From assembly GCA_964020155.1 (NCBI GenBank), contig OZ026552.1:4571548-4635547 (forward strand): a DNA stretch of 64,000 bases, written 5' to 3'. The position numbers and the translations under genes are program-made. The notes under the pieces are model-generated. The model saw nothing but the letters and a program-made list of their open reading frames with translations. It had not been told where the DNA came from and ran no database searches. The number at the start of each line of letters is the position of its first letter. The stretch's first letter is position 1. Shown here one piece after another: positions 1-25,560 of this stretch. The DNA is from Chondrilla cf. caribensis. Taxonomy: Eukaryota; Porifera; Demospongiae; Chondrillida; Chondrillidae.

Positions 1-13566
<13,566 letters not shown>

Positions 13567-13636
13567 TTTCGGGAACTTCGCAGGCAGCACTGTACCGCGG
13601 GGGTATCCGGAAAAACACTGAGTTGTGTACAGCAAG
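13567..13636. promoter_or_regulatory. Bidirectional promoter/5' UTR spacer MYO6-CRYL1
   Basis: Only 70 bp separate the divergent start codons of MYO6 (minus, 13566) and CRYL1 (plus, 13637). The spacer has no TATA box. The CRYL1 start lies in AAGATGGCAGC, close to the YY1-type AAGATGGCGGC element often found at TATA-less starts. The spacing requires overlapping promoters or start sites reaching into the opposite gene. Confidence 0.7.
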
Positions 13637-16154
13637 ATGGCAGCAGCAACCGTCCCTCCGAAAGACGCTAAAATAGCGATAATTGGAAGGTAAAGATTAA
13701 CACTAAAATGACTTGTGCGTACCGAAATGTAAATTCTGTTCATAAAATCAAATAATCTTTTAACAGCGGTTTTATTGGGAGGTCTTGGTCAGTCCTATTT
13801 GCTAGAGCTGGCTTTTGTCCATGCTTGTATGACATAGAAGAGAAGCAGCTAAAGGCAGCCGAAGAGAACGTTTTGGGATGGCTAAAATCTATGGAAAGTG
13901 ACGATCTGCTAAGAGGACAAAAGGCTGAAGATGTGATGAAGAGAATATCCTTCAAGGCTGACCTTAGGGAGGTCATGGAGGGCGCGGTCTATGTCCAGGT
14001 GAAGCTGACTGTCACGTGATCCACTGTGCCGCTACGCTATTTCACTATGTACTACGCATTATTGTATTTTAAGTAAAACTAACCATTGTGATAACCTGCT
14101 TGTTTGTGTGTTTGTTTACTAGTTTACAAACCAGGCCAAGTTCGTCATTTGTTGTATTCTAAAAAGGTCGTAGCTGTCCATACAGTGGAACCTCTCTTAA
14201 AGGACACTCGGAATAAAGGACATCATAAAAATTACCTCCCTACAAAGGACACTCTCTGTGGGATCAAATGGACTTTCCTATAGTGCTATACATTTTCACC
14301 TCTGAAGAGTGGACAACCTCTCTACAGTGGACAAAATAGCTGGTCCCAATGTGTCCTTTATGAACAGTTTCCACTGTATATCATATATATTTTGTCTTGG
14401 AGGGTTTGTATGGACAAAGTTGGAATTTTCACCATCTCACAAGTAAAATCACAAATGTTTGAGAAGGCCACTCTCTGCACAAGGCACTCCAGTTGTTTCG
14501 TATCAATCAGCACTTGAAAAGACCATTAGCTCAATTATTATATTATAGACTAGTAAGTGAGCCCGCCAAAGGCGGGCTCACCTGCTACGGCGAGTCGTGC
14601 GCATCTTTGCTGGTGGCAACAGAGGGTTGTTGCTATAACGACTGTAAGTTTAAATTTGATCGTTGGACGACAGCCAATCGAGTCGCCCGATAACCGGAAG
14701 TCACTGGGACAATAATTAAAAATGGCCATCAGCCATGAAGGAAATACCGGAAATCGACGGTTCTCCTCATGGACAGTTAGACGGTCGATTTTAACCCGTG
14801 GAGGACACTTTCCAAACCATACTTCGTAATCCGTGAGAGTATGGCGGCGCCCGTGCAGTAGTTTTTGCCCGAATTGCGAACAAACAATTACAAACGAACT
14901 GAATTATGTATATAGATTACAATGTGTGGTGAGACTATTTTATTGTTTATGTGTGTGATTATTCTAATTTTGTAGGAATGTGTTTTTGAAGATGTTGATC
15001 TGAAGCGTAAGGTATTTGAGGAAATAGACCAGTATGCTGGTGACAACACCCTCCTGGTCAGCTCCACTTCGTGCATCGACCCTGAAAAGTTTACCAACAC
15101 ACTTGTCCACAAGAAGAATTGTATTGTGGCCCACCCTACTAATCCTCCCCACCTTCTACCCCTAGTGGAGGTCATCCCAGCCCCGTACACCTCCCCTAGA
15201 GTAGTCTCGCTCACGATGGAGATTCAGAAGAAGATTGGCCAGTCCCCTGTGTTGGTGAAGAAGGTCGTGAACGGCTTCATCCTAAATAGATTGCAATATG
15301 CATTGACCATGGAAGCATGGAGGTTGTTTGAGGTGATTAATCTGGAGTTTCCTACTACATGCATTGACATGTTTGCATGTACTTCCTACATTCTTTATTG
15401 TTCACTACTTCAACTGTACTGTATACTACCAAACATACGTAATTTGTAAATTATTTGTAAATTGTTGGTAATTTCTTAGTAATCAAACCAATCATTAACT
15501 AACAGTATACGTACATACTATAATTATTATATTGGGTTCATATATACTGGGCAACCCCATACTATAGTGTATTTACTACCATATATTATAGCGGGAAATA
15601 TTGGCCGGGAATGTGTATGTATTGGATGTATTGCGTGCTCCATTTTCTCATATGTGTTATTAGTGGAGTGGAGCCTGGCTCCAATAGACCATTGCTGACC
15701 TTTTGTAGCTGAGTTTGTGATGTGCCCATTCCATGTTACTGCTTGTGTCTGTTGCACGAAGGATGGGATTGCTTCACCTGAAGACATCGACAAAGTGATG
15801 ACGGATGGTCTCGGTCTGCGATACTCTCTCATTGGTCCGTTTGAAACTATTCATTTGAATGCTAATGGTGAGTACATGTGATCATCTCACCCTGGTCACA
15901 CGACTGTCATGTGATCCACTCTCAAATTTGCCCTAGGTGTGGAGGATTACTGTAAGAGGTATGGTGAGACCATTCTCAATGTGTGCAAGGACCAAGGTCA
16001 GCCAAAACCTATGAGTGGAAAAACTTTGGAAGACGTGAAGAAGATCATGGAGGAGAAGATTCCTTTGGACAAACTTGAAGAAAGGCGTAAATTGAGGGAT
16101 GCTAGATTGGTAGCCTTGGCCAAGCACAGAGAAAGGGAAAGTCAAAGTACTTAG
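13637..16154 (+). CDS. CRYL1: Lambda-crystallin homologue, L-gulonate 3-dehydrogenase
   Basis: NAD-dependent oxidation of L-gulonate in the cytosolic uronate cycle; 3-hydroxyacyl-CoA dehydrogenase fold. Five exons: 13637-13689, 13767-13998, 14976-15332, 15762-15867, 15937-16154, all phase-consistent, giving 321 residues (human about 319). Residues 14-24 form the Rossmann start (AIIGSGFIGRS). SSTSC lies near 124-128. HPTNPPH with the expected catalytic His (about 148) and the Glu of PLVEVIP (about 160) follow. The C-terminal 3HCDH helical domain includes [19 protein letters not shown] and [19 protein letters not shown]. It is divergent from MYO6 across 70 bp and codirectional with CEP43. The intron 2 region holds two repeat elements. 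No truncation or missing key residue is seen. Confidence 0.95.
14181..14378. mobile_element. MITE in CRYL1 intron 2
   Basis: Begins TACAGTGGAACCTCTCTTAA and ends AACAGTTTCCACTGTA. TA-flanked inverted ends with internal AAGGACAC/GTGTCCTTT modules of the mariner/pogo MITE kind. No ORF. Confidence 0.7.
14545..14920. mobile_element. Putative GC-rich repeat element with 25-bp palindrome
   Basis: The stretch is much richer in G+C than its surroundings. At 14557-14581 it has a perfect hairpin: GTGAGCCCGCC, AAA, GGCGGGCTCAC. It ends in AACAAACAATTACAAACGAA-like sequence near 14880-14900. Composition and the hairpin suggest an inserted element. Its class is not recognised and the ends are approximate. 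Confidence 0.4.
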
Positions 16155-16645
16155 AATTATTTTGTAACTTTTAAGCCTATTACCCTATCTGTGAATTACG
16201 ATGATTTTGATAAAATTGATAGTAATAATTACTGAAATTATAGTATTTGTGGATTCTTGAGGGATGTTGTAATAGTAGACAGATAGACTGAGTACAAATG
16301 AGCCTATGCTGAAGTTTGGATTTTGTTCAAACGTACGTCTTTTGTTTGGGGTTCAAATTTATTTAGGGATCAAATACACTCCTTATCCTGTTGGAGACAA
16401 AGTTGGATACGGTATGTATTGGACGGTATGTGAACATTAGTCCAAAGAAACGCTGTGGCGCGATTGAAATGTGCGGGCAATAACTGGAATAGTTTTGTGT
16501 CCACATATGCGCACATACGTGTACTGTACTGTAGTTATAGCATTGATATGGTTATAGGTGGTTATATGGATATGGTTATTGGTTAGGATGGTCAGATGAT
16601 GATGTCATGTGACGATGTCCCTTAAGAGCGCGGGTTCAAATTAAA
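16155..16645. promoter_or_regulatory. CRYL1-CEP43 intergenic region
   Basis: 490 bp between the CRYL1 stop and CEP43 start. No canonical AATAAA is seen just after CRYL1. The CEP43 ATG lies in AAAATGGCCGCCG, resembling a YY1-type start-site motif, and no TATA box is present. A short TGGATATGGTTAT-type repeat occurs near 16540-16580. Confidence 0.45.
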
Positions 16646-17282
16646 ATGGCCGCCGAGGAAGTAGAAGCTGACGAAGAATTGAGGGAATTAGTAGCTCAAA
16701 CGTTGGAAACAAAGGGAGTTTTGTCGAAAATAAGAGTAAGTTGTATTCCTAATTTGATAAATCATGCCTCTATGGCCTATTAACGCCTATAAAAGCATAA
16801 ATATTTTTTGATTGTGTGTCCTGTTTAATACCAAAGGCTGAATTGAGAGCACAAGTTTTTCTGGCTTTGGAGGAGCAGGACAAATCGCAGGTTTGTTGAC
16901 AGAAAATATCAAAATCCTTTCACGTGTCAGCTGTTGGGATATAAGTGGTGTTTGGACTCCCCTGTGTCAATCTACGTTGTATTCCGCGTTCAGGGAAGGC
17001 AGATCCAGGGAAATGCTAAGTTAAAGTCGTTCCTGAGCACTGGTGATGGTAGGCTGGTTGCAGGTGTTCTGAGGGAGTTTTTGGAATTTTATGGATTACA
17101 TTACACTGCATCTGTCTTTGAACCAGAAGCTGGAGCTGTGAGTGGTGATCAGTTGATAATTTGATTAGAACAAATCAGACTCATTACTTTGTTTCTACTC
17201 TTATGCTTATGTGTATTTGCGTTTGTAGCGAAACTTTTTGGATCCTTTTTGTGTTTGTTATTATGGTACTGTTACTGTTTTC

Positions 17283-17345
<63 letters not shown>

Positions 17346-17354
17346 TGTGCATGT

Positions 17355-17411
<57 letters not shown>

Positions 17412-17420
17412 TGTGCATGT

Positions 17421-17457
<37 letters not shown>

Positions 17458-17467
17458 TGTGCATGTG

Positions 17468-17522
<55 letters not shown>

Positions 17523-17564
17523 CGTGTGTGTGTGGTGTGCATGTGTGTGTGTGTGTGTGGTGTG

Positions 17565-17623
<59 letters not shown>

Positions 17624-17627
17624 TGTG

Positions 17628-17678
<51 letters not shown>

Positions 17679-17881
17679 TATGTTGTGTTGACCAAGTGTC
17701 TTCTTCTCCTACAGTATGAACTGAGTGACAGAGATGAAATTATAGATAAGTTGAAGATGCAGGAAGGTGTCGACGTTCGAAAGGAGGAACCAATACTGGC
17801 TGCATTAGTGAGAAGGTCCACCAGCGAGAAGACACAGACGGCAACTGTGAGCCAGTTGTGTTCTTGCTCTCAAAATTTTCA

Positions 17882-17913
<32 letters not shown>

Positions 17914-20121
17914 AGTGTGTGTGTGTACGTTGCTTGATGTGAGTGCTATTGGGTCGATAGATAGACGTTAGATCACAATGTAGTGGAATTACAATTCCAC
18001 TACATTGAAATTATGTAAACTGTTAATGTGTTTAATGTACTTAATTGTCTCTAGGCTTGTTTTGTATGCTAGCTATAGTGTACAGAGTACGCTCTGGTGT
18101 TAGTATTGCCATCGTTATCTCGTGTCTCACCTTCTCTGGCTGTAGATAAGCAGTTCGAAGTTGACATCGTTGTTGAGTGGTTTGGGGGATCCCCCTCCAG
18201 CTCACACTGTGGCAGACGAGTTCCCACCAAAAGTACCCTCCACGTCAATCGGACACACACAGTCGTCAAGTAGGGACACATACTCTGGGTTACTGATGGA
18301 CCGCTCCCCCTTATCTCCATCAGCTGTAGCAGAGAACCAAGAGTCTAAATTCTCGCCGAGTGATTTTATAATGCCAGAGTCGTCCAAAGAAGTAGACAGG
18401 CTATCGAGACGAGATAAAACACAGGGACAGCCTCGTGGACTGGACTGGACTAAAGACATTAGTAATCTACACGGTACAGAGTCCACAAGACAAAGCTCCT
18501 TACAAAAGTGAGTGTGTGTTGTATTGTTAGTGGTTTCTGACCTTGGAGACCCCTATTTGGTATGCACCTATGTACATAAACTGTTAGTACTGATGCATAC
18601 ATACATATATGGTGATCCCAGTTTGGTGTGTACATACGTGCATGCTCACATATATAGTCTGTCAGCACGTGTGTACTGCTCCTTTTGTGAAGATTTCATT
18701 TGATGTAATGTATGTATGTACATATACTGTCAATGTATGTACACTACTGCTTTGTGGAGATCCCCTATTCTTGCACCCATACTTGTTATGTGTACAGCAC
18801 ATACGCACTTCACATACATATCAGCACATGTGTTGTGTGTAGACATTTACCATTTATCTTTCCGACTACCAGTGCTGGAAGACAGAAGGGTGGTCTGACG
18901 TCAACTCCACATGATGGTGCTTCCCTGAACACTGGTGCTAAAGTCTCATCAAAGGAGCCTCTATCATACGAAGAAGACTTTGTGTCAGAGAGGTACTGAT
19001 ATGCAAATACCGTATAGCGGAAGAGTTTCATGGACTAAAAGTTTCACGAAGAAACGGGTATTCGTGAAAGTTTTACTTGTGAACACCCGATGACGTAATT
19101 GTATGACAATCAATTAACGTAATAGGCATTAAAAACACGAAACTTTTTGTTGCGAAATTTGCAAAATAGAGCGATTCGAAAAAGTTTTGTCTCGCGAAAC
19201 TTTCTGTCCATACGGTACAAATGTCAAAATACAGACCAACCTGTTTAGTAAGTATGTACTTTGAAGGGCACACCAAATCTGTACTTTTTATCAGAGGCAC
19301 GTACTTACTATCAGTACTGGTTGACCTAGTGTACGTACATGAGCTAGGGACTGAGTGAAGTGTATGTACGTACGTATGTTCTAACCAGGGTACTTGCGTA
19401 CTAAGCAAGTTACCCACATACATACACTTTCCTGTTCATTTACGTACAGTGAAATGTGTACTGGTTGACATAGTGTACATGAGCTAAGGAGCTACGTGTG
19501 TACTATGTACTGACCCAGGTACTTCCTAAGCATGTTGCACTGTATATGCATACATACACATACATAAAATGTGTGTGTGAATCTTGTGTGTCTGTGCCTT
19601 TATTATTTCTGTAGCATACACACCGAAAGTCACACCAAAGATGGCTCCACTTCTCGGAAATATGTGAAAACGCCAGATGTGAGTGCTGCCTGTATGAATG
19701 TATGTACATGTGTCCAGAAAATAATATGCATTTATGTGTGTATGTATGCTCAACATGTGTATACACACCTACATCTGTATGCATATAATGTACATATGAA
19801 CATATATACGATTGTTGAACCTTGCTACGTTGAATTCCAACAAAATTGAAGTCCCTTATAATCTTTCGTTATACTTACTTTATAATCTGAGCCCACTATG
19901 ATACACAGCCATCATTGTATGCTATTTTATTGAAGTTTCAAGAATTTAATGTTGTTTAAGGAGTGTTGAATCATCAAGGTCCGGTTTCACTAGTTTCAAG
20001 AGATGTTTTCTTCCTTTGATCCTTGTAGGGTATAACTGTAGACGAAACGTTGTCTCAATCAGAAGTGACGTTAGGAGATATGGACATTTTAGAACCTGTT
20101 AAAACCGGCCAACTGACTTAA
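16646..20121 (+). CDS. CEP43: Centrosomal protein CEP43 (FGFR1OP/FOP) homologue
   Basis: Centriole/basal-body protein that anchors microtubules and takes part in ciliogenesis. Eight exons: 16646-16735, 16837-16890, 16994-17137, 17715-17846, 18146-18507, 18873-18992, 19615-19678, 20029-20121; phases agree and give 352 residues (human about 399). The N-terminal FOP/LisH dimerisation region is clear: ELRELVAQTLETKGVLSKIR, AELRAQVFLALEEQ, then GDGRLVAGVLREFLEFYGL (about residues 63-81). The middle is Ser/Pro-rich, low-complexity and weakly conserved. The C-terminal part keeps a short acidic SYEEDFVSER resembling the conserved acidic tail of the family. Introns carry a 400-bp GT repeat and several MITEs. 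The C-terminal exons rest on splice phase and are less certain than the N-terminus. Confidence 0.9.
17284..17690. repeat. Complex (GT)n repeat, about 400 bp
   Basis: GT runs broken at intervals by GGTGTGCATGTG, a higher-order structure with at least five interruptions. It lies in CEP43 intron 3, ending about 25 bp before the acceptor of exon 4. Cys-Val or Thr-His frames across it are not genes. Confidence 0.97.
19008..19217. mobile_element. TIR element in CEP43 intron 6
   Basis: Left end TACCGTATAGCGGAAGAGTT and reverse complement of the right end TACCGTATGGACAGAAAGTT match at 15 of 20 positions. AT-rich interior with GAAACTTT motifs and no ORF. Confidence 0.65.
19235..19545. mobile_element. 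Two MITE copies of CTTGCTTAGTAAGTAC family
   Basis: A full copy at about 19235-19413 carries CACACCAAATCTGTACTT and ends near ACTAAGCAAGTTACC. A partial copy at about 19447-19545 follows. Both lie in CEP43 intron 6 and share the internal CATGAGCTAGGGACTGAG motif. Confidence 0.65.
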
Positions 20122-20830
20122 CACTGTACTTTGCATGCCTCTGTGTTCCTGTTTGTTTTATATTCACTACGAGCATACTTTTCCACACATGTACGCATGT
20201 ACACATTCTTCATCGGACATTGTCTGTGTACAGTAATTTGTTGGCGTGATGTTATTTATGCAAGTGCTTTATTGGCCAAGCATGCACAGGGATCTACAAG
20301 TGTACTGTTGTTGTTGTCTAATTTGTGAGCTGTTTTGTATTTCCTCCATTACATGAAACTGTACTGTGTTTTATTGTACATCGTTTGTTGCTGTACCATA
20401 CAGATACTGCTGTATGTATTGCATGTACATATTACATATTATACATATATATATATATATATGCAGTTCCTACTGTATTATTATCAATGCTGAGCATGGT
20501 GTTCCTAGTGGGGATCATAACTTAGATATTCAACTGCAGTCTATTTTTATTAACCACCAACAATTTGACCTTGAAAGACACGGTAAAGTAATGAGTTTGG
20601 CAGTTAATTAATTCACTCAACATTCGTAATATACTGTTTGTAGACTAAAATATTGGTACTGAAAAATTGCTGTGGTTATATGTATAAAAGGGTTCAGTGG
20701 ATAGTATAATTACTATTAATGGTGTATTGCAGATTTACAACATTTCACTGCAGTACACATTCTGGACAATGTGCGGGGGAGTGCCCGTGGGATGTTTGAA
20801 GGATGGTATGATGAGCTTCCTGATCCTGTG

Positions 20831-20934
20831 ACAGGAAGTTATAGCAGATTAGTAATTAACTTCCTGTTCTTCATGTGACAGGAAGTGGTATCAAATGGGC
20901 AATAAACTTCCTGTTCATTCAAATTACAGGAAAT
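20831..20934. promoter_or_regulatory. Cluster of ETS-type motifs in inverted pairs (X1)
   Basis: ACAGGAAGT at 20831-20839 and 20878-20886 alternates with ACTTCCTGT at 20859-20867 and 20906-20914; a weaker ACAGGAAAT is at 20926. Each motif matches an ETS core GGAA on one strand, and neighbours form inverted pairs. Function is inferred only. Confidence 0.5.
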
Positions 20935-22079
20935 GAACTACATATATATGTATATAATACAATGCATACTTTGTATTATGGAACCCTGTTCTCTTATACA
21001 TATTGTAATGCAACTAACCATTAGAAGAGGAAATAACATTCAATCCATGTAAGATGGAAGAGGTGTGTGCTGCATGGGTACTGATTAACATAATTGAACA
21101 AATTGAAAAAAGGAAGTGAATCCACCTGGTCATGAGGGTTTGAGGATTTCACCCGCTGTGTCTGGGTTTCTCCTGGCCACCAGATCTCCTGAGAGAATTC
21201 GTTTGTCGATGTCTGTTTCTGGGAGATGGTTGACAAATGACAATCATAAGTGATAACACAGCACGTACAGGTAATTCTACATCTTCATATCATATGTGTA
21301 CACATATGTCCATGCAGTACAGTACACATGTATGGATATGGAGTCTAACCTGCCTAGCAAGTACCATGAAGGACACAACAAATCTCTACTTCTTATCAGA
21401 GGTATTAGCTATCAACACTGGTGGACAGCAGTGCATGTGATATATGTAGGGGCTATCTGGAGCTTTGTTAGCCATGAATATGTATGTACTGTACGTATGT
21501 ACTAAATTAATAAGGGTACCTGAATATGTATGTACTGTATGTACTAACAAGGGTACCTGAATATGTATGTACTGTATGTACTAACAAGGGTACCTGAATA
21601 TTATGTATGTACTGTATGTACTAATAAGGGTACGTACCTGAATACGTATGTACTGTATGTACTAACAAGGGTACCTGAATATGTATAATATTTATATACA
21701 TATGTATGTATATTCACGCATACATAATATATTATGTACATAATGTATGTGTGTCCATAATAATGCTGATACTAATAACAATAAACAGTATATTGTACAC
21801 ACATACGTCTATATACATGCATGTATACACACATGTGCATGATAATAATTTCATAAGAGCATATCATTTCATTCATCAAGTATTACACACTCAGTCGGGC
21901 AAATGGAAACAAACTAATAATAATATGTCTGAGCTGGTTGTCTCCAAAATCCAATTCATATCACAATAGTATTCATTGACAAGGTAAACTCAATTCTCAG
22001 TAAACAGAAGCAGAATAAAACAGGGGTGTGGGGTGTGGGGAGTCAGTAAGAAATACATATCTGAATTGGAGGATGTGGG

Positions 22080-22965
22080 AGAGTGCTTCTGTTCTAAATC
22101 AGTTTAAAACAGTTTCTAACCACCTCAATAGGCAGTTTACCTCAACTGATTATCTAATTGCTCAGCCTGTTAGCACACTGCTCTCTCCCTTACATTGGAT
22201 ACATTAAGCACCTCAGATTGTAGTGAGGTTTACAGGCCATGTATGAAGATGGGGAGGGTTTCAGAATTTAGTTCCCAACTAAAGCTAGGTCTGGACTAAA
22301 TATCATCTTGACACACCCACTCTGGCGTGAGCTACATCAAAAGATGCTTAATATTTTACTCCCTATTCTCTCACATAATGTGGTTTTGACCAAGCAATTC
22401 AGAAAGTTTAATGCTTTAGTGTAAGCAGGGTTCATGTAAACACCCAACTCAGGGGTTTATGGAAAGGTCTAAAGTTCAAGAAAGAGGAACTTCCCTTACA
22501 CCCAGTAAGAGAGAGGGTTAGTTCTAGTTGAAACTTGTAATGATATTCATTGGAGGGGTCACTTACACTCATTAGGCAGCTTACATGAATTGATTACCTA
22601 ACTGCTCAGCGTGTTAGCACACTGCTCTCTCCCTTACATTGGATACATTAAGCACATCAGGTTGTAGTGAGGTTTACAGGTCATGTACGAAGATGGGGAG
22701 GGTTTCAGAATTTAGTTGCCAGCTGAAGCTAGGTCTGGACTAAATATCATCTTGACACACCCACTCTGGTGTGAGCTACATCAAAGGTTCTTAATATTTT
22801 CTCCCCATAATGTGGTTTTGACAGAGCAATTGTAAACAGCCAACTCAGGGGTTTATGGAAAGATCAAAAGTTCAAGAAAGAGGAACTTCCCTTACACCCA
22901 GTAAGAGAGAGGGGTTAGTTCCAGTTGAAACTTGTAATGATATTCATTGGAGGGGTCACCTACAG
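22080..22965. repeat. Direct repeat of ~450 bp inside X1
   Basis: Two similar direct copies (about 22130-22560 and 22570-22965). Each contains GTTAGCACACTGCTCTCTCC, a TTGGATACATTAAGCAC segment and AAGAAAGAGGAACTTCCC. X2 has one full copy only (about 42240-42665). Confidence 0.8.
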
Positions 22966-23130
22966 ACCAACCACCTGTAGACAGCAAATACAATTTTATG
23001 GAAATTGAATGAAGTAGCATAGCAAGCTTGAGGTGCAGTTGTCATGGTAACATCACACTCATACAATAGTATAATATTATAATGTTTTGCATTCAATAGA
23101 TCCGGTTACAACAACACCAGAAGTTAAACA

Positions 23131-23140
23131 GCTATAAATA
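23131..23140 (+). promoter_or_regulatory. TATA box of FRL-A
   Basis: GCTATAAATA, about 50 bp upstream of the ATG, preceded by ACCAGAAGTTAAAC, a degraded form of the ETS-like CCGGAAGTTGAAC found in sister copies. Confidence 0.7.
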
Positions 23141-23189
23141 AAGGACAACACTCTAGCTGAACACCAATGTGCAGATTCAAGAGTTCAGC

Positions 23190-24353
23190 ATGCTAAGATT
23201 TCTAGTAGTGTTCTTAATCATTGTTAAGATTGGTACAGTGGAAAATGCTGTCTTGTTGGAGAAGTCAACAACTGACATATCTCACACTATCAACAAGGTG
23301 AGTGGGAGAGGTGGAGGAACATTGGTTGTGGGGTATATGGTGATGGTGACCACATTCATCTGCTCTACAGAGATCAGCACCAACTACACCATGTGACAAA
23401 TCCAGGGAAGGAAACGCCATCTACAGTCAGCAACAAACTGATAGAGTGTGGATTTGTAAGAGTGGAAAGTGGACACCTTTCAAGTAAGACACTTCATACA
23501 CTGCACACAAAAACATATTTTCAAACAAATACACACGCACACACACACACACACACAACACAATGTACTGTACTCCATTCTACAGGCTAACACCCTCACT
23601 GGGAGCTACTCAAGATGTTCCCGCATCATCCTGTAAGGAGATACGACAATCACACACTGATAACGGCTACCAACCTCCAACAGATGGGATGTACTGGATC
23701 ACATTCCATGACAAATGTACTAACAAGACACAGACTATAAAGGTAACATGGTAAAATACTCCAGTACATCACAGAATGTACATTGCAACTTACATCCTCT
23801 CTCTCGCACACTACAACAGGTTTGGTGTGACATGTCCACATGTGGAGGAGGATGGACACTAGTGTGGAAACACTCCTACAGGGAGGTTACTCCACTCACA
23901 TCAGACATGTACTACTTCTCCCATCATTACAGACCCTGTACCGATATTAACAGTGGATGGTGCAATGTACCCCAGAAATCTCGCCTCAACCCTACTGAAA
24001 TGATGATAGTTGCCTACCACAACAAGAGAGTCGTGTACGCCCATCGAGGGAAATTTAACCGTAACATTGACTCGGACTGGACAGGAACGATTCTACTTGA
24101 TCACCACAAGTGTGTGGACCATTGTACCATTAATAATGGAGTTCGTCCAGCACCTAGTGCTGAAAAGGATAACAGATTACTTGGGATTGCCTTTGATAAA
24201 TACTCTCCTGACAACTACTATTGGAATTGTGATACAATCCGCAACAGTTTTGACAATCCTGGAGATGGTCGCTGGGATGACTGTCTTCTGCCAACTTCCA
24301 TTTCTGCTAGAAGACAAAGGACTCAGATGACAGTAGCCATTTATGTACGCTGA
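23190..24353 (+). CDS. FRL-A: secreted GGGWT/fibrinogen-like protein, intact
   Basis: Exons 23190-23297, 23371-23483, 23586-23742, 23820-24353; 303 residues. Exon 1 encodes a signal peptide (MLRFLVVFLIIVKIGTVENA) and a short Ser/Thr linker. Exon 2 has a two-Cys module (PCDKSRE...VWICKSGKW). Exons 3-4 resemble the N-terminal part of fibrinogen-related/intelectin domains (SSCKEIRQ, DGMYWI, VWCDMSTCGGGWTLVWKHSY), then a family-specific region ending TQMTVAIYVR. The ligand is unknown. Alpha-1 subtype, shared only with FRL-E. The Cys expected before RW is Gly here (GDGRW), leaving the NCDT Cys possibly unpaired. The start was chosen because it gives the signal peptide; an upstream ATG at 23167 is out of frame and stops at once. 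Gene structure is sure; fold assignment is moderate. Confidence 0.85.
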
Positions 24354-25067
24354 TTGGTTGCTGCAGGAATGGGCTGGCAAAGTAACACAATATCTGAATC
24401 AACTATATATGTTTACATACATCAATTAATGCATGTATTTATTTGGAAATTTAAGTGAGACAGTGAAATGATTACATAATACAGAAAATCAATTTTTTAA
24501 TTTACTGAATGCATGGTCATGACGGTTGGGAGGATAGTCCGTACATTATTGGGTGTACATGTGCAGCATGGCTAGTACATGGGAATACATGCATGTAACA
24601 CATATAATATACACATGTACGTACACATTGTGGATATGCACTTTGAACCTTCACAACCTGTCAAGGAGTTACTGCTCAACTCTACTGTGTACATAACACT
24701 TACTGGCTGTTTCATGGCAATTGCTAGTATCAATTTCTATCCTGCCAGAGGTACATTCACATGCTCTCACAGATGGTGTTCATATGCACTATTAGTGAAC
24801 CTCCTCAACAGTAAAGCATACATCAAACATATCAAGTGAAGATGTGGCTACTTTGAACCAGCCTCATTAGTGACCTTGCTCAGCAACATCCTTTGAAATG
24901 AACCAATTACAGTACTTTGGAGACCTCAGGTTCACGAACCTTGTAAACATGTCTATAACATTTCATGAATTTCAGAGATGATTGAAATACAATAGTGTCT
25001 TCTGGATTCTTTACAAATGCACAACATGCTCAATGACCTGATCCTATCATTGGGCATACATGCTTGT

Positions 25068-25337
25068 AGGCATTCTACTGGATCACAAGTGTGTAGACCA
25101 ATTTGCACCCCTAGTAATGGAGTTTGTCCGGCACCTAGTGCTCAAGGGGGTAACAGACTTCTTGGGATTGCCTTTGATAAAGCCTCTTCTGACAACTACT
25201 ATGGCAATTGTGATACATTCTACAATAACTTTATTTGACAATCATTTGGAGTATCATTGGCATGATTGTCAATTGCTACCTTCCATTCAGCAAGGGCTAG
25301 TTCTGTTCAGATGACTGTTGCCATTTATGTGAGCTAA
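25068..25337 (+). pseudogene. FRL exon-4 relic (A')
   Basis: Matches the last 270 bp of exon 4 (CTACTGGATCACAAGTGTGT, then RLLGIAFDK, SDNYYGNCDTF) but is frameshifted and contains a stop in the NNF region. No exons 1-3 precede it. A sister relic with the same start lies at 44757-45026, so it predates duplication of the X-alpha1 block. Confidence 0.85.
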
Positions 25338-25408
25338 GTAATATAGAAACATTTGTATGAAGACACACACATATAGGATGAATGCACATGCACACACGTA
25401 CACCAATA

Positions 25409-25560
25409 TTTGTACATTCCACAATAACTTTAACAATCCTGGATAGGGCTCCTGGGATGACTCTCACCTGCCAACTTCCATTTCCCGACAAACAGATATA
25501 TTCAAATGACAGTAGCATTGATGAATGGTGATTGGTTGCTACTGGTACTTAATGGTCCGT
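25409..25560 (+). pseudogene. Second FRL exon-4 relic (A'')
   Basis: A shorter 3' piece of exon 4 (ACATTCCACAATAACTTTAA, then CTGCCAACTTCCATTTC and GTGATTGGTTGCT) with a stop codon and base changes. The counterpart at 45109-45195 is cut by a TIR element. Confidence 0.75.

Larger units (their letters stand above)
20400..23130. repeat. Segmental duplicon X, copy X1
   Basis: Starts near GCTGTATGTATTGCATGTAC and runs to the FRL-A promoter. The same order of segments recurs at 36968-42833 (X2, split by a transposon) and, in part, at 50992-53710 (X3, split by C11orf65 exons). It contains an AT run, an ETS-motif cluster, a diverged MITE, GGGTACCTGAATATGTATG repeats, and a pair of about 450-bp similar segments (22080-22560 and 22575-22965). 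I found no coding sequence. Confidence 0.85.

Noticed and set aside
20131..22030. Small open frames in duplicon X (for example at 21706-21969)
   Set aside because: Not conserved in frame between X1, X2 and X3 and rich in repeat sequence.
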